Positions 26,616 to 35,355 are shown, numbered from the stretch's first letter. The stretch is 39,819 nt of DNA from Desulfuromonas sp. (GCA_002869725.1 PKTY01000026.1:1-39819); one strand, 5' to 3'. Numbers and translations are program-made. The notes: generated by a model not told the origin, from the letters alone.

Positions 26616-27604
26616 CGGCCGGGGAAAAGCTTCTTTATTTTATCGATCTGCACCGGACCGGGTTGACCCTGCTCGGGCTCTCTCTGGTGCTGGCGATCTA
26701 CCCCTGGGTCTACGGCAACCCCTATATCCTCGGTCTGACCAACCTGATCGGCATCTACACCATCGTCGTTCTCGGGCTCAATCTGTTTATCGGCTACGCG
26801 GGCCAGATTTCTCTGGGCCATGCTGCCTTTTTTGCCATCGGTGCCTACGGTTCGGCGCTGCTCTCGACCGGGGTGGGGCTCTGGCCCTGGCCGGCCATGG
26901 GGTTGACCGCTTTGGTCTCGGCCCTGATTGCCCTGCTGGTTGGGATCCCGGCTCTGCGTCTGCACGGCCACTATCTGGCGATGGCAACCCTCGGCTTCAA
27001 TATCGTCATCTACACCATCCTCGTGCAGTGGGACAGCCTGACCGGTGGCCCGAGCGGCTTTGCCGGCATCCCCTCTTTGAGTCTCGGCCCCTGGCGGCTG
27101 GCCAGTGACCTGCAACTGCATTACCTGGTCTGGAGCAGCGCCCTGATCTGCCTGATGCTCGGCCTCAACCTGGTGCGCAGCGGTGTTGGTCGTGGTCTGG
27201 CGGCCCTGGCTGGTGACGAGGTCGCCGCCCGTTGTCTGGGGGTCGATACCCGCAGTGCCAAGATCAAGGTCTTCGTCCTCTCCGCTGTTCTCGCCTCCCT
27301 GGCCGGCAGCCTCTATGCCCACACTTTCGGCTTTGTGAGCCCGGACACCTTCAGCATCTTCGCCTCGGTCGACTTTGTAACCATGGTGGTGGTCGGCGGG
27401 CTCGGTTCGGTCTGGGGGAGCCTGTTCGGGGCTGCCCTGCTGACCTGGCTGCCGGAGTTTGTCGACCTTTTCGAAACCTACAAGGAGATGATCCACGGGT
27501 TGATTCTGGTGCTGGTGTTGCTGTTCCTGCCGCAGGGCCTGGTGACCGGGCTGCTCGACCTGGCCCGGATGCGGCTGGTTCGCTGGAGGCAGAACCGTGC
27601 TTGA
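26612..27604 (+). CDS. livM: ABC transporter permease, LivM type
   Basis: This is the second permease of the HAAT-type importer. The segment LFIGYAGQISLGHAAFFAIG is the LivM signature. The loop VVVGGLGSVWGSLFGA contacts the ATPases. About ten helices are predicted in 330 residues. The ATG overlaps the iorB stop by one base; residues encoded before it in the frame belong to iorB sequence. The end overlaps the livG start by eight bases. Substrate specificity is set mainly by LivK and cannot be read here. Confidence 0.92.
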   Translation: MTAGEKLLYFIDLHRTGLTLLGLSLVLAIYPWVYGNPYILGLTNLIGIYTIVVLGLNLFIGYAGQISLGHAAFFAIGAYGSALLSTGVGLWPWPAMGLTALVSALIALLVGIPALRLHGHYLAMATLGFNIVIYTILVQWDSLTGGPSGFAGIPSLSLGPWRLASDLQLHYLVWSSALICLMLGLNLVRSGVGRGLAALAGDEVAARCLGVDTRSAKIKVFVLSAVLASLAGSLYAHTFGFVSPDTFSIFASVDFVTMVVVGGLGSVWGSLFGAALLTWLPEFVDLFETYKEMIHGLILVLVLLFLPQGLVTGLLDLARMRLVRWRQNRA

Positions 27605-28361
27605 GGTCAACAGCCTCTGCCGCAACTTCGGTGGCCTGCCGGCGTTGAGCGAGGTCAGTTTTACGGTGCCGAAGGGGTGTGTCACCGCTCTGATCGGCCC
27701 CAACGGGGCGGGCAAGACCACCCTGATCAACTGCATCACCGGCGTCGACCAGGCGGATTCCGGGCGGGTACGGTTTGTCGGAGAGGAGATTTCCAGGTTT
27801 GCCGCCCACCGCGTTGCCAGCCTCGGAATCTCGAGAACATTTCAGAATCTAAGGCTTTTTCCGCGGCTGTCGGTGCTCGACAATGTCCTGTGCGGGTTGA
27901 CCATCGAAGGGGGGCGCAGCATGATTGGCGCCTTGCTGCGCCCCCCCTCCCTGCGTAACCGCGAGAGACGGCTGCGCCTCAAGGCCCTTGCGGCCCTCGA
28001 CCGCTTCAACCTGCTCGAGCTTGCCGACTGGCCGGTGGGGGTTCTGGCCTATGGTGACCGCAAGCGGGTCGAGCTGGCGCGAGCCGTGATCAGTGAACCG
28101 CAGCTGCTGTTGCTCGACGAGCCGGTGGCTGGACTCAACCATCAGGAGACGGCTGCAGTCGCCCGGGAAATCAGGGCGCTGCGGGCCCAAGGTTTCACCC
28201 TGTTGCTGGTCGAGCACGACATGGATCTGGTCATGGGGGTTTCGGACCAGGTGGTGGTCCTCGATGGCGGCCGTTGCATCGCCCGGGGGACGCCGCAGCA
28301 GGTACGTATCAACCCGCTGGTTCTGGAAGCCTATCTTGGGCGGACCAGCGCCACGGCTTGA
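27597..28361 (+). CDS. livG: ABC transporter ATPase, LivG type
   Basis: This is the first ATPase of the importer, with 254 residues. Walker A is GPNGAGKTT (34-42) and Walker B is LLLLDEPVAGL. The signature motif reads LAYGDRKRVELAR in place of LSGGQ, which is common in LivG. The H-loop is LLVEHDMDLV. The GTG start has GGAGG at 27585-27589, inside the end of livM. Overlap with livM and the 7-base gap to livF show a single transcription unit. Confidence 0.94.
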   Translation: MLEVNSLCRNFGGLPALSEVSFTVPKGCVTALIGPNGAGKTTLINCITGVDQADSGRVRFVGEEISRFAAHRVASLGISRTFQNLRLFPRLSVLDNVLCGLTIEGGRSMIGALLRPPSLRNRERRLRLKALAALDRFNLLELADWPVGVLAYGDRKRVELARAVISEPQLLLLDEPVAGLNHQETAAVAREIRALRAQGFTLLLVEHDMDLVMGVSDQVVVLDGGRCIARGTPQQVRINPLVLEAYLGRTSATA

Positions 28362-28368
28362 GGGTCAT

Positions 28369-30456
28369 ATGCTCAAGATTGAAAATCTGCATGTTCATTA
28401 TGGAAGCGCCGAAGCGTTGCGCGGAATCGACCTGGAGATCGCCGGCGGCGCAACCATCGCCTTGGTCGGTGCCAACGGTGCCGGCAAGTCGACGCTGCTC
28501 AAGGCGGTCATGGGGCTGGTCAAGCCGAGTCGGGGGCGGATTCTGCTTGATGGCAAGGAGGTCACAGGGAACTCTCCGCGACGCATGGTGCAGCTTGGCC
28601 TGGCCCTCTCCCCGGAGGGGCGGGAGCTATTTGGCGACCTGACGGTTCTGGACAACCTGCGCCTTGGCGGGCTGGCTCTCGGAGTCTCCGGAGTCCAGTT
28701 TGAGGAACGGCTGGCTGAAGTTTGCGACCGTTTTCCCAAACTGGCCGAACGACTGGAGCAACGGGCCGCCACCATGTCCGGTGGTGAGCAGCAGATGGTG
28801 GCCATGGGCCGCGCACTGATCGCCCGGCCGAAACTGCTACTTCTCGACGAGCCGAGCCTCGGCCTGGCCCCCTTGGTCACCGACGAAATCTTTGCTATCA
28901 TCCATCAGCTGAGCCGTTCAGGGACCACGATCCTGCTGGTCGAGCAGAATGCTGCCCGTGCTCTGTCGGCCTCAAGCTACGCCTATCTGCTTGCCAACGG
29001 TCGATTGGTCGAGCAGGGGGAGAGTGCGGCCCTGCTTTCCAACCCGAGCCTGCGCCGGGCTTTTTTGGGAGCGGCGTCGGAACAGAACCCTGCAGCCAGC
29101 CGCCTTGGTGCCGCCGGCCTGACCAATATTCGCCTGGAGAAACCTGACATGCAGCAGAATTTCATGCCAAGCTTTACCTCACCGGAGCAGCTCCAGAGCC
29201 ATCAACTGAGGGGGTTGCAGTGGACGGTCAGACATGCCTACCAGGGTTCAAGCTTCTACCGGCAGTCCTTCGAGGGCGCCGGCATCGACCCGGAACAGAT
29301 CAACTCCCTCGATGACCTCAGCCGCCTGCCGTTGACCAGCGCCGACGATCTGCGCGATGGTTACCCCTTCCCTTTGCGCGCCGTCCCCTACGAACAGATT
29401 GTTCGCATTCATGCCAGTTCCGGGACTACCGGCAAGCGCAAGGTGCTGGCCTATACCCAGAAAGATATCGACGATTGGGTGCACTTCTTTGCCCGCTGTT
29501 ACCAGATGGCCGGGGTCAACGTCCTCGACCGGGTGCAGATTGCGGTCGGTTACGGCATCTGGACGGCCGGCATGGGGTTTCAGCTCGGCGCCGAAAAGCT
29601 CGGCGCCCTGGCGGTGCCGACCGGACCGGGCAATATCGACCTGCAGATCCAGTTCCTGCTCGATTTCCAGTCGACGGTCTTCTGCTCGACAGCTTCTATG
29701 GCCTTGCTGATGGCCGAGGAGATCCACCGTCGCGGGATTGCCGAGCGGATCAATGTGCAGAAGGTCATCTACGGCTCCGAGCGCTCCTCGAAATCGATGC
29801 GCCACAAGATCTCGGAGCTGTTTGGCGGCGCCGAACTGTTCGATATCACAGGCTTGACCGAACTGTACGGGCCCGGAACCGGCATCGAGTGCTCGCACCA
29901 CGACTGTATCCACTACTGGGGAGACTACTACCTGATGGAGATCATCGACCCTGAGACCCTCCAGGTCCTCCCGGAGGGGGAGTGGGGAGAGATGGTGGTC
30001 ACCTCGCTGTGCAAGGAGGCGGCGCCGCTGATTCGCTACCGGACCCGCGACATCACCCGGATCATCCCCGGGCATTGCAGCTGCGGCTCAATTCTGCCAC
30101 GGCACTCAAGGATCAAGGGGCGCTCCGACGATACCTTCAAATTCCGCGGGGTCAATATCTATCCGTCGAGTATCGACACCCTGTTGTCGAACATCCCTGG
30201 TCTCGGTTCCGAATTTCAGGTCTACCTGTTGCGGGACGGGGCCAGCGGACGGGATCAGATGCGCCTGGTGGTCGAGCGCGGCCAGGGGGTTGAGTCCGGC
30301 CGCACCCCGCAACTGCTCCACGAAATGATTCACCAGTTCAAAAAGCAGCTGCTGGTGACCCCCGACGTCGAGCTGGTCGATTACGGTCAGCTGCCTCGTT
30401 CGGAGCGCAAAAGCCAGCGGATCTTCGATGAGCGGATTCAGGATGAGATTGTGTGA
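28369..30456 (+). CDS. Fused LivF ATPase and phenylacetate-CoA-ligase-type enzyme
   Basis: One open frame of 695 residues encodes two enzymes. Residues 1-235 are a complete LivF ATPase: Walker A GANGAGKST (34-42), signature MSGGEQQMVAMGRAL, Walker B LLLLDEPSLGLAPL and the LivF-typical LLVEQNA. A linker of about 23 residues follows, with no stop codon. From about residue 261 the protein is a PaaK-type adenylate-forming ligase. It has SSGTTGKRK (350-358), DITGLTELYGPG, LIRYRTRD, KGRSDDTFKFRGVNIYPS and the C-terminal PRSERKSQRI with the catalytic lysine region. Such ligases activate aryl acids such as phenylacetate. An internal ATG (29149) behind GGAG could make the ligase separately. Both domains look intact. 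Confidence 0.88.
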   Translation: MLKIENLHVHYGSAEALRGIDLEIAGGATIALVGANGAGKSTLLKAVMGLVKPSRGRILLDGKEVTGNSPRRMVQLGLALSPEGRELFGDLTVLDNLRLGGLALGVSGVQFEERLAEVCDRFPKLAERLEQRAATMSGGEQQMVAMGRALIARPKLLLLDEPSLGLAPLVTDEIFAIIHQLSRSGTTILLVEQNAARALSASSYAYLLANGRLVEQGESAALLSNPSLRRAFLGAASEQNPAASRLGAAGLTNIRLEKPDMQQNFMPSFTSPEQLQSHQLRGLQWTVRHAYQGSSFYRQSFEGAGIDPEQINSLDDLSRLPLTSADDLRDGYPFPLRAVPYEQIVRIHASSGTTGKRKVLAYTQKDIDDWVHFFARCYQMAGVNVLDRVQIAVGYGIWTAGMGFQLGAEKLGALAVPTGPGNIDLQIQFLLDFQSTVFCSTASMALLMAEEIHRRGIAERINVQKVIYGSERSSKSMRHKISELFGGAELFDITGLTELYGPGTGIECSHHDCIHYWGDYYLMEIIDPETLQVLPEGEWGEMVVTSLCKEAAPLIRYRTRDITRIIPGHCSCGSILPRHSRIKGRSDDTFKFRGVNIYPSSIDTLLSNIPGLGSEFQVYLLRDGASGRDQMRLVVERGQGVESGRTPQLLHEMIHQFKKQLLVTPDVELVDYGQLPRSERKSQRIFDERIQDEIV
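29136..29151 (+). promoter_or_regulatory. Internal ribosome-binding site and ATG before the ligase domain
   Basis: GGAG (29136-29139) lies nine bases before an in-frame ATG (29149), exactly at the join between the LivF and ligase domains. Initiation here would give a free ligase of 435 residues, the normal PaaK size, in addition to or instead of the fusion. Confidence 0.5.
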
Positions 30457-30538
30457 GGAAGGAAGGATCGAATTGCCACTTGCGCTGTGTCACTGAACTC
30501 TTGTTGCATAGCGTTTCACCGCGAGAAGGAGGAGTGAA

Positions 30539-31696
30539 ATGAAGCGAGGATTGTTGATGCTAGCGTTGATCGGATTGTGTGCCGGGAGCGCGATGGCCAA
30601 GGAGCCGATCAAGATCGGGGCGTTTTTTGATCTGTCCGGGCCGGCCAGTTTTATCGGTACGCCGACCAAGCTGGTGGCGGAGATGGTGGTCGACAGGATA
30701 AACAAGCAGGGGGGGGTGAACGGCGTGCCCATCGAACTGGTGATCGGTGATACCGAGGGGGATCCGGCCAAGGCGACCACCATCGCCAAGAAGTTCATCT
30801 ACAAGGAGAAGGTGGCGGCCATGATCGGCCCGACCCGCACCGGAACCGGCATGGCGGTCAAGAAACTGGTCGAAGAGGCAGGGATGCCGACCTTCATGAC
30901 GGTCGGCGGCGATCCGGTGATCATGGGCGGCGACAAGTTCGGCTCCTTCGAATATGTCTTCAAGTCTCCCCAGCGCTCGTCGGTGGCGGTCAAGCGGCTC
31001 TATATGTTTCTCCAGCAAAAGGGGCTCAAGAAAGTGGCCCTGCTGACGGCTGCTGATGGTTTCGGCAAGGACGGCGCCCGCTGGCTGACCAAGCTGGCCG
31101 CCGACTACGGTCTTGAGATTGTCGCCGAGGAATCGTTCGGCCCCAAGGATACCGACATGACCGCGCAGCTGACCAAGCTTAAGAACGCCGGTCCGCAGGC
31201 GATCGTCTGCTGGACCATTGGTCCGGCCGGGGCCATTGTCAGCAAGAACAAGGCCCAGCTCGGGCTCGACCTGCCGCTGTTCCAATGTCACGGCCTACCC
31301 GATCCCAAGTACATCGAGCTGGCTGGGGCGGCCAGCGAGGGGGACCGGATGCCGGCTACCAAACTGATGGTTGCGGGCGAACTTCCCGACGGCGATGTTC
31401 AGAAACCGGTGATCGACGAGTTCGTCAAGCTCTATAACGAGACCTATAATTACGACGAGCAGTTCCCGATCAACACCCACTCAGGTTACGCCTGGGATGC
31501 CATCACCATGGTCGCCAATGCCATGAAGCAGGTCGGAACCGAAGCCAAGGCGTTGCGTCAGGCCATCGAGCAGACCAAAAACTATGTGGGAATCTCAGGA
31601 GTCTACAACCTGACGGCCGAGGATCACAACGGCCTCGATGTCGACTCCATGGTGATCGTCGAAGTTAAGGATGGCAGGTTTGTGATGGCGCAATAA
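30539..31696 (+). CDS. livK: Periplasmic substrate-binding protein, LivK type
   Basis: This is the solute-binding protein of the HAAT importer, with 385 residues. A Sec signal peptide ends at AMA-KEP (residue 20). The mature N-terminus IKIGAFFDLSGPASFIGTP, AMIGPTRTGTGMAV and LLTAADGFGKDGARW fit the type I periplasmic-binding fold (Peripla_BP_6). Members bind branched-chain or aromatic amino acids, amides or aryl acids. An excellent ribosome site, GAAGGAGGAG, precedes the ATG. It lies 82 bases after the ligase gene and could have its own promoter for higher expression, but I see no clear boxes. Confidence 0.92.
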   Translation: MKRGLLMLALIGLCAGSAMAKEPIKIGAFFDLSGPASFIGTPTKLVAEMVVDRINKQGGVNGVPIELVIGDTEGDPAKATTIAKKFIYKEKVAAMIGPTRTGTGMAVKKLVEEAGMPTFMTVGGDPVIMGGDKFGSFEYVFKSPQRSSVAVKRLYMFLQQKGLKKVALLTAADGFGKDGARWLTKLAADYGLEIVAEESFGPKDTDMTAQLTKLKNAGPQAIVCWTIGPAGAIVSKNKAQLGLDLPLFQCHGLPDPKYIELAGAASEGDRMPATKLMVAGELPDGDVQKPVIDEFVKLYNETYNYDEQFPINTHSGYAWDAITMVANAMKQVGTEAKALRQAIEQTKNYVGISGVYNLTAEDHNGLDVDSMVIVEVKDGRFVMAQ

Positions 31697-31722
31697 CAGC
31701 CTGTTTCTCTGTAGGTTTTGAG

Positions 31723-31758
31723 GGGTCGGAGCGATCAAGCTCCGGCCCTGTCTCTTTT
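31723..31758 (+). terminator. Rho-independent terminator after livK
   Basis: A 10-base stem (GGGTCGGAGC with GCTCCGGCCC, one G-T pair) closes a 6-base loop and is followed by TGTCTCTTTT. It lies between livK and the end of the convergent SDR gene. Confidence 0.7.
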
Positions 31759-32663
31759 CAGGCGTGTTGTTCTGAAAAGCAGGCGCCGATCCCCTCAGCG
31801 TATGAGAGCGGGACGATGCCAAACGTCTCTGCCCAGACGCTTGGATCGCAAACATTTCCAGCCAAAAGCATGGTCAGCTGATCGCTTGTGATTGGGAAAC
31901 AGGATGCGTTCTGCATCAGTTGGACGACCGGCTTCATCAGTAGAACTGGCTGGTGGATTTTGCGCACCGGCTGGACGCCGATGGTCGCTCCGGTCAGGTC
32001 GAGAATCTCGTTGTAGCTGTAATCCCCTCCTCCACCAAGCAGATAGGTTTGTGAAATGGTCTGAGGCATCTGCAAACTCTTGACCAAGCTCTCCGCAACC
32101 TGCTCAACAGCGACTGGTTGCATCCGGTAGCGGCCGTCACCGATGACCGGTACCAGCGGCAGGCTGCGAATCATCCCGGCGAGCATCTCGACGAACTCCC
32201 CCCCGCGGCCGAAGATCAACGACGGCCGGAAGATGGTCCAGTCGAGATCTGAGTCACGAACGGCCTGTTCGGCCTGCCATTTCGTGCGGTGGTAGCCGGT
32301 TTTGGCCTCCGGCCCTGTGCCGTTGGCACTCATTTGCACCAAGCGCTGGACCCCCTGCTGCTTGGCGGCGGCCAGCAGGTTGCCGTTCGCTTCGACATGC
32401 AGACGCTGATAAGTGATGCGCCGACCCGGGAACTCACGGATGATGCCGACCAGATGAATGACCGCGTCGCAGCCGTCGAGAGCGTCGGCCAGACGCGCTG
32501 CTTCGGTGACATCCCCGTGACGGATTTCGATGGGGAGCGATGGGGGAAGCTTGTCTTCCGACCCTTTGCGTACCAGTGCCAGCACAGCGTGGCCGGCGGC
32601 AGCCAGTTGCCGTACAACCTCTCGGCCGACAAACCCTGTCGCCCCAGTAACCAGAACTTTCAT
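31758..32663 (-). CDS. Atypical SDR / NAD(P)-binding protein, NDUFA9-like
   Basis: This 301-residue protein is a nucleotide-binding Rossmann protein of the atypical short-chain dehydrogenase group (NmrA, SDR_a5, complex I NDUFA9-like). The N-terminus MKVLVTGATGFVGREVV carries TGxxGxxG. The segments AVIHLVGII and YHRTKWQAEQAV hold the Tyr-x3-Lys-like pair, and FRPSLIFGRGGEF follows. Such proteins serve as epimerases, reductases or assembly factors. The ribosome site GAGGAGGA is strong. It follows rtcB by 53 bases on the same strand and may be the last gene of that operon. The substrate is unknown. Confidence 0.82.
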   Translation of the reverse strand: MKVLVTGATGFVGREVVRQLAAAGHAVLALVRKGSEDKLPPSLPIEIRHGDVTEAARLADALDGCDAVIHLVGIIREFPGRRITYQRLHVEANGNLLAAAKQQGVQRLVQMSANGTGPEAKTGYHRTKWQAEQAVRDSDLDWTIFRPSLIFGRGGEFVEMLAGMIRSLPLVPVIGDGRYRMQPVAVEQVAESLVKSLQMPQTISQTYLLGGGGDYSYNEILDLTGATIGVQPVRKIHQPVLLMKPVVQLMQNASCFPITSDQLTMLLAGNVCDPSVWAETFGIVPLSYAEGIGACFSEQHA

Positions 32664-32716
32664 GGTCAGTGTCCTCCTCGCTGTCGTAACATCTACTCTC
32701 CTGTTTCCTCGCCGGA

Positions 32717-34159
32717 TTACCCCTTGATCACCGCCAGCGGCTTGAGGCGGGCGACGATCTTGCCGATCCCGGCTTGTTCCACCACATCAACCACTTCGGA
32801 GACATCCTTGTAGGCAGCAGGGATCTCTTCGGCCACCGTGGCGCGTCCGGCGGCCCGCACCATGATCCCCTGCCTGGCGAGTTCGGCGATAATGTCGCGA
32901 CCGCGCGCCGCCTTTTTGGCAGCATGTCGTGACAGCACGCGTCCGGCGCCGTGACAGGTCGAACCGAAGGTCTCGGCGAGAGCGCCGGCGGTGCCGACCA
33001 GCACATAGGAGTAGCGCCCCATGTCGCCGGGGATCAGCACCGGCTGGCCGATGCCGCGATAAGCGGCTGGAGTCTCGGGGTGCCCGGGGGGGAAGGCGCG
33101 GGTCGCCCCCTTGCGGTGGACACAGAGGCGCCGTTTCCGCCCTTCTCGCTCATGCTCCTCCCACTTGGCGATGTTGTGACAGACATCGTAGATGACACTG
33201 AGGCGCAGGTCGGCGGATTTCTTGCCGAGAACCGTTTCGAAGGTTTCGCGCACCCAGGAGGTGATCAGCTGACGGTTGGCAAAGGCGAAGTTTGCGGCGC
33301 AGGCCATGGCTGCCAGGTAGTCCTTCGCTTCGCGGCTGGTGAGGGGTGCGCAGCAGAGCTGGCGATCGGGGAGTTCGATACCGTAGCGGCGGGCCGCCTT
33401 GAGCATGGCCTTCAGGGAATCGTCGCACACCTGATAGCCGAGCCCACGGCTGCCGGTGTGGATACTGACCGTAACCTGGCCGGGGAACAGGCCTAGAGTT
33501 TCGGCGGCCTGCTGATCGAAGAGCTGTTCGACCTTCTGAACCTCGATGAAGTGATTGCCAGAACCGAGGGTGCCAAGTTGAGCCCGGCCGCGCTCCAGAG
33601 CTCGTGCGGACACGGCCTCCGGGTCGGCACCGGCGATGCAGCCAAAGGCTTCAGTGTGGTCGAGGTCGGCGCGGGTGCCAAAGCCTTGTTCGACGGCCCA
33701 GCCAGCGCCGCGGCTTAGCACCTTCTTCTCTTCGGCAATGCTCAGTTTCAGGTCGTGGCGTTGTGAACCGACGCCGGAGGGGATGTTCTGGAACAGGGTG
33801 TCGGCCAGCCGGGCAAGAGTCGGCTCGATTGCGGCGGCTTCGAGGTCAGAGCGCAGCAGGCGCACTCCGCAATTGATGTCATAGCCGACCCCGCCCGGGG
33901 AGACCACCCCCTCTTCGGCATCGAAGGCTGCCACCCCGCCGATGGGAAAGCCGTAGCCCCAGTGGATGTCCGGCATGGCCATGGCCGGTCCGACGATCCC
34001 GGGGAGACAGGCGACATTGCAGACCTGTTCGAGAGCCTGCTCTCTGCGTAGCTGGTCAATCATGCCGGCGCTGGCAAAAACCAGACCCTCGGTGCGCATG
34101 CCGCCCTGGCGGGGGATCCGCCAGCGGCAGGGGTCGATCTGTTCAAGTTTAATGCTCAT
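32717..34159 (-). CDS. rtcB: RNA-splicing ligase RtcB
   Basis: RtcB joins RNA 2',3'-cyclic phosphate or 3'-phosphate ends to 5'-OH ends, using GTP and manganese. Metal-binding motifs are present: GGVGYDINCGVRL (Asp94, Cys97), GTLGSGNHFIEVQ and HTGSRGLGYQV. The guanylated histidine region is STCHGAGRVLSRHAAKK. The length of 480 residues matches the archease-dependent form known from archaea. No intein is present. The ATG has a CGGAGA site. It lies 12 bases after the archease gene. No RtcR-type regulator or sigma-54 site is seen, in contrast to the E. coli locus. Confidence 0.96.
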   Translation of the reverse strand: MSIKLEQIDPCRWRIPRQGGMRTEGLVFASAGMIDQLRREQALEQVCNVACLPGIVGPAMAMPDIHWGYGFPIGGVAAFDAEEGVVSPGGVGYDINCGVRLLRSDLEAAAIEPTLARLADTLFQNIPSGVGSQRHDLKLSIAEEKKVLSRGAGWAVEQGFGTRADLDHTEAFGCIAGADPEAVSARALERGRAQLGTLGSGNHFIEVQKVEQLFDQQAAETLGLFPGQVTVSIHTGSRGLGYQVCDDSLKAMLKAARRYGIELPDRQLCCAPLTSREAKDYLAAMACAANFAFANRQLITSWVRETFETVLGKKSADLRLSVIYDVCHNIAKWEEHEREGRKRRLCVHRKGATRAFPPGHPETPAAYRGIGQPVLIPGDMGRYSYVLVGTAGALAETFGSTCHGAGRVLSRHAAKKAARGRDIIAELARQGIMVRAAGRATVAEEIPAAYKDVSEVVDVVEQAGIGKIVARLKPLAVIKG

Positions 34160-34171
34160 GGTTCTCCGTGG

Positions 34172-34597
34172 TTACAGGTCGAGGTAGACTCTGGCTTGCC
34201 ATCCTCCTGGCTGCCCGGTCAGTTCAGCCTGGTGGTAGGTGACGGCTTTTACCTGGTGCTCCACCGGGTGATCGTCAGGACAAAACTGCTCGCCGCAAAT
34301 CCGGGCGCACAGGCGAGTGTCATCCAGTTGTTCGATCCTGAATGCGACGGGAACCAGCCGGTCAACGTCAAACAGATAGACCAACTCATTGAGCCAGGCA
34401 ACCAGCAGCTCGGTCAGCTCTTCGGCCTCGACGCTGACCAGCTTCGACTCCTGGCAGCAGGCTTCAACCTCACCGAACAAAACCTCTCTCAGTCCCAGTG
34501 CAGCCTCGACGAACAGCCCCTCGAGGCTCACGGCCCAGGCTTCAATCCCGATGTCGGCGGTATGTGGCAGCAGGCGATGGCCGGCTGCCGCCCTCAC
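34172..34597 (-). CDS. Archease (RtcB activator)
   Basis: Archease speeds the guanylation of RtcB and allows multiple turnovers. The 141-residue protein starts with LPHTADIGIEAWA, where the family has DHTADxG; His12 and Asp15 are the conserved pair. KAVTYHQAEL, the other family motif, is near the C-terminus. The GTG start overlaps the stop of the upstream gene in GTGA, and rtcB follows closely. The gene order supports joint production of archease and ligase. Confidence 0.93.
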   Translation of the reverse strand: MRAAAGHRLLPHTADIGIEAWAVSLEGLFVEAALGLREVLFGEVEACCQESKLVSVEAEELTELLVAWLNELVYLFDVDRLVPVAFRIEQLDDTRLCARICGEQFCPDDHPVEHQVKAVTYHQAELTGQPGGWQARVYLDL

Positions 34598-35112
34598 TGC
34601 CAGCGTTCCCAGTTGACCCGGCAGATTCGTGGTGAACCGCTCCAGTCGACCTGCAGCTCGCCACGATGGGCGCGATTGAGAACGCGTCCGAGGTGCTCGG
34701 CCAGCTTCTGCTCGGTGGTTTCGATCACCAGCGATTGATCCTCGGCAGTCATTTGCATGATCCGGGCGGTTGGGTTTTTCGCCAATACTCGCTCCGCTTC
34801 GTTGTCGAGAATATTGCGAATCTCCTGTTCATGGTTCCACAGGTAGTCACCACTCAGGGTGAGTATACCTTCTGGATAGTGCTCGGCAATCTTTTGACAG
34901 GCCGGGCAGGTCACCCATTGAACGTCGGGCCGGTTCTGCATCGCTTCGACAGTATGGGGATCAAGAAGCCAGCGTTTCTGCTGATAGAGGGCATGGCAGC
35001 TTTTGCAGATCGCCGGTTCTTTGTGGCCGCCTTCCGGCAGGTAGGGATCGTTGCTGGTGCGGGTACGGCCACGTTTGCTGCTGATTCCGAATTTTGCAAC
35101 ACTCCTCTGCAT
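34594..35112 (-). CDS. Zinc-ribbon protein of the BCAM0308/NMD3-like type
   Basis: This 172-residue protein has two CxxC pairs, Cys36/Cys39 (CKSCHALY) and Cys69/Cys72 (CPACQ), forming a probable zinc ribbon. The N-terminal tail (KFGISSKRGRTRT) is basic. The family name BCAM0308 and the resemblance to the NMD3 N-terminus are from memory and moderate in strength. It is the first gene of the archease-rtcB unit, overlapping archease by four bases, which suggests an RNA-related role such as substrate binding. The ribosome site TGGAGGTGAG is strong. The biochemical function is unknown. Confidence 0.7.
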   Translation of the reverse strand: MQRSVAKFGISSKRGRTRTSNDPYLPEGGHKEPAICKSCHALYQQKRWLLDPHTVEAMQNRPDVQWVTCPACQKIAEHYPEGILTLSGDYLWNHEQEIRNILDNEAERVLAKNPTARIMQMTAEDQSLVIETTEQKLAEHLGRVLNRAHRGELQVDWSGSPRICRVNWERWQ

Positions 35113-35162
35113 GATGGCTCACCTCCAGGTAGGTCGTAAAAAGTTGCTCCCTTATGCTGTAA

Positions 35163-35171
35163 AGTATAACA
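35163..35171 (-). promoter_or_regulatory. Extended -10 promoter candidate for the zinc-ribbon/archease/rtcB unit
   Basis: On the minus strand TGTTATACT fits the extended -10 form TGnTATAAT with one mismatch. It lies about 50 bases upstream of the ATG at 35112. No good -35 box is seen, as is usual for extended -10 promoters. Confidence 0.45.
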
Positions 35172-35326
35172 GCCCAGGAGAATAATGGGTGGGATGCTGT
35201 GCTGGCTTCTGGCCAAAAATGAGCTATATTTCATAAAGCCAAGAATACTGCTGCCATCGCAGAAAGTCTCAAAGCCAAAAGGGTCAGCTCTTATTCCGAC
35301 AGGCCAAAGATTTTAAAAGATTTTAG

Positions 35327-35355
35327 TTGACAAAACACCGTTTTGATTCTAACAA
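35327..35355 (+). promoter_or_regulatory. Promoter candidate for the hydrogenase operon
   Basis: A consensus TTGACA (35327-35332) is followed after 17 bases by TAACAA (35350-35355), a weak -10. The leader to the hydrogenase start would be about 105 bases. A sigma-54 site was looked for and not found. Confidence 0.4.

Noticed and set aside
26363-27739. Minus-strand open frame (458 codons) opposite livM
   Set aside because: Low-complexity Gln/Gly/Asp-rich product opposite a clear permease gene; a shadow frame.
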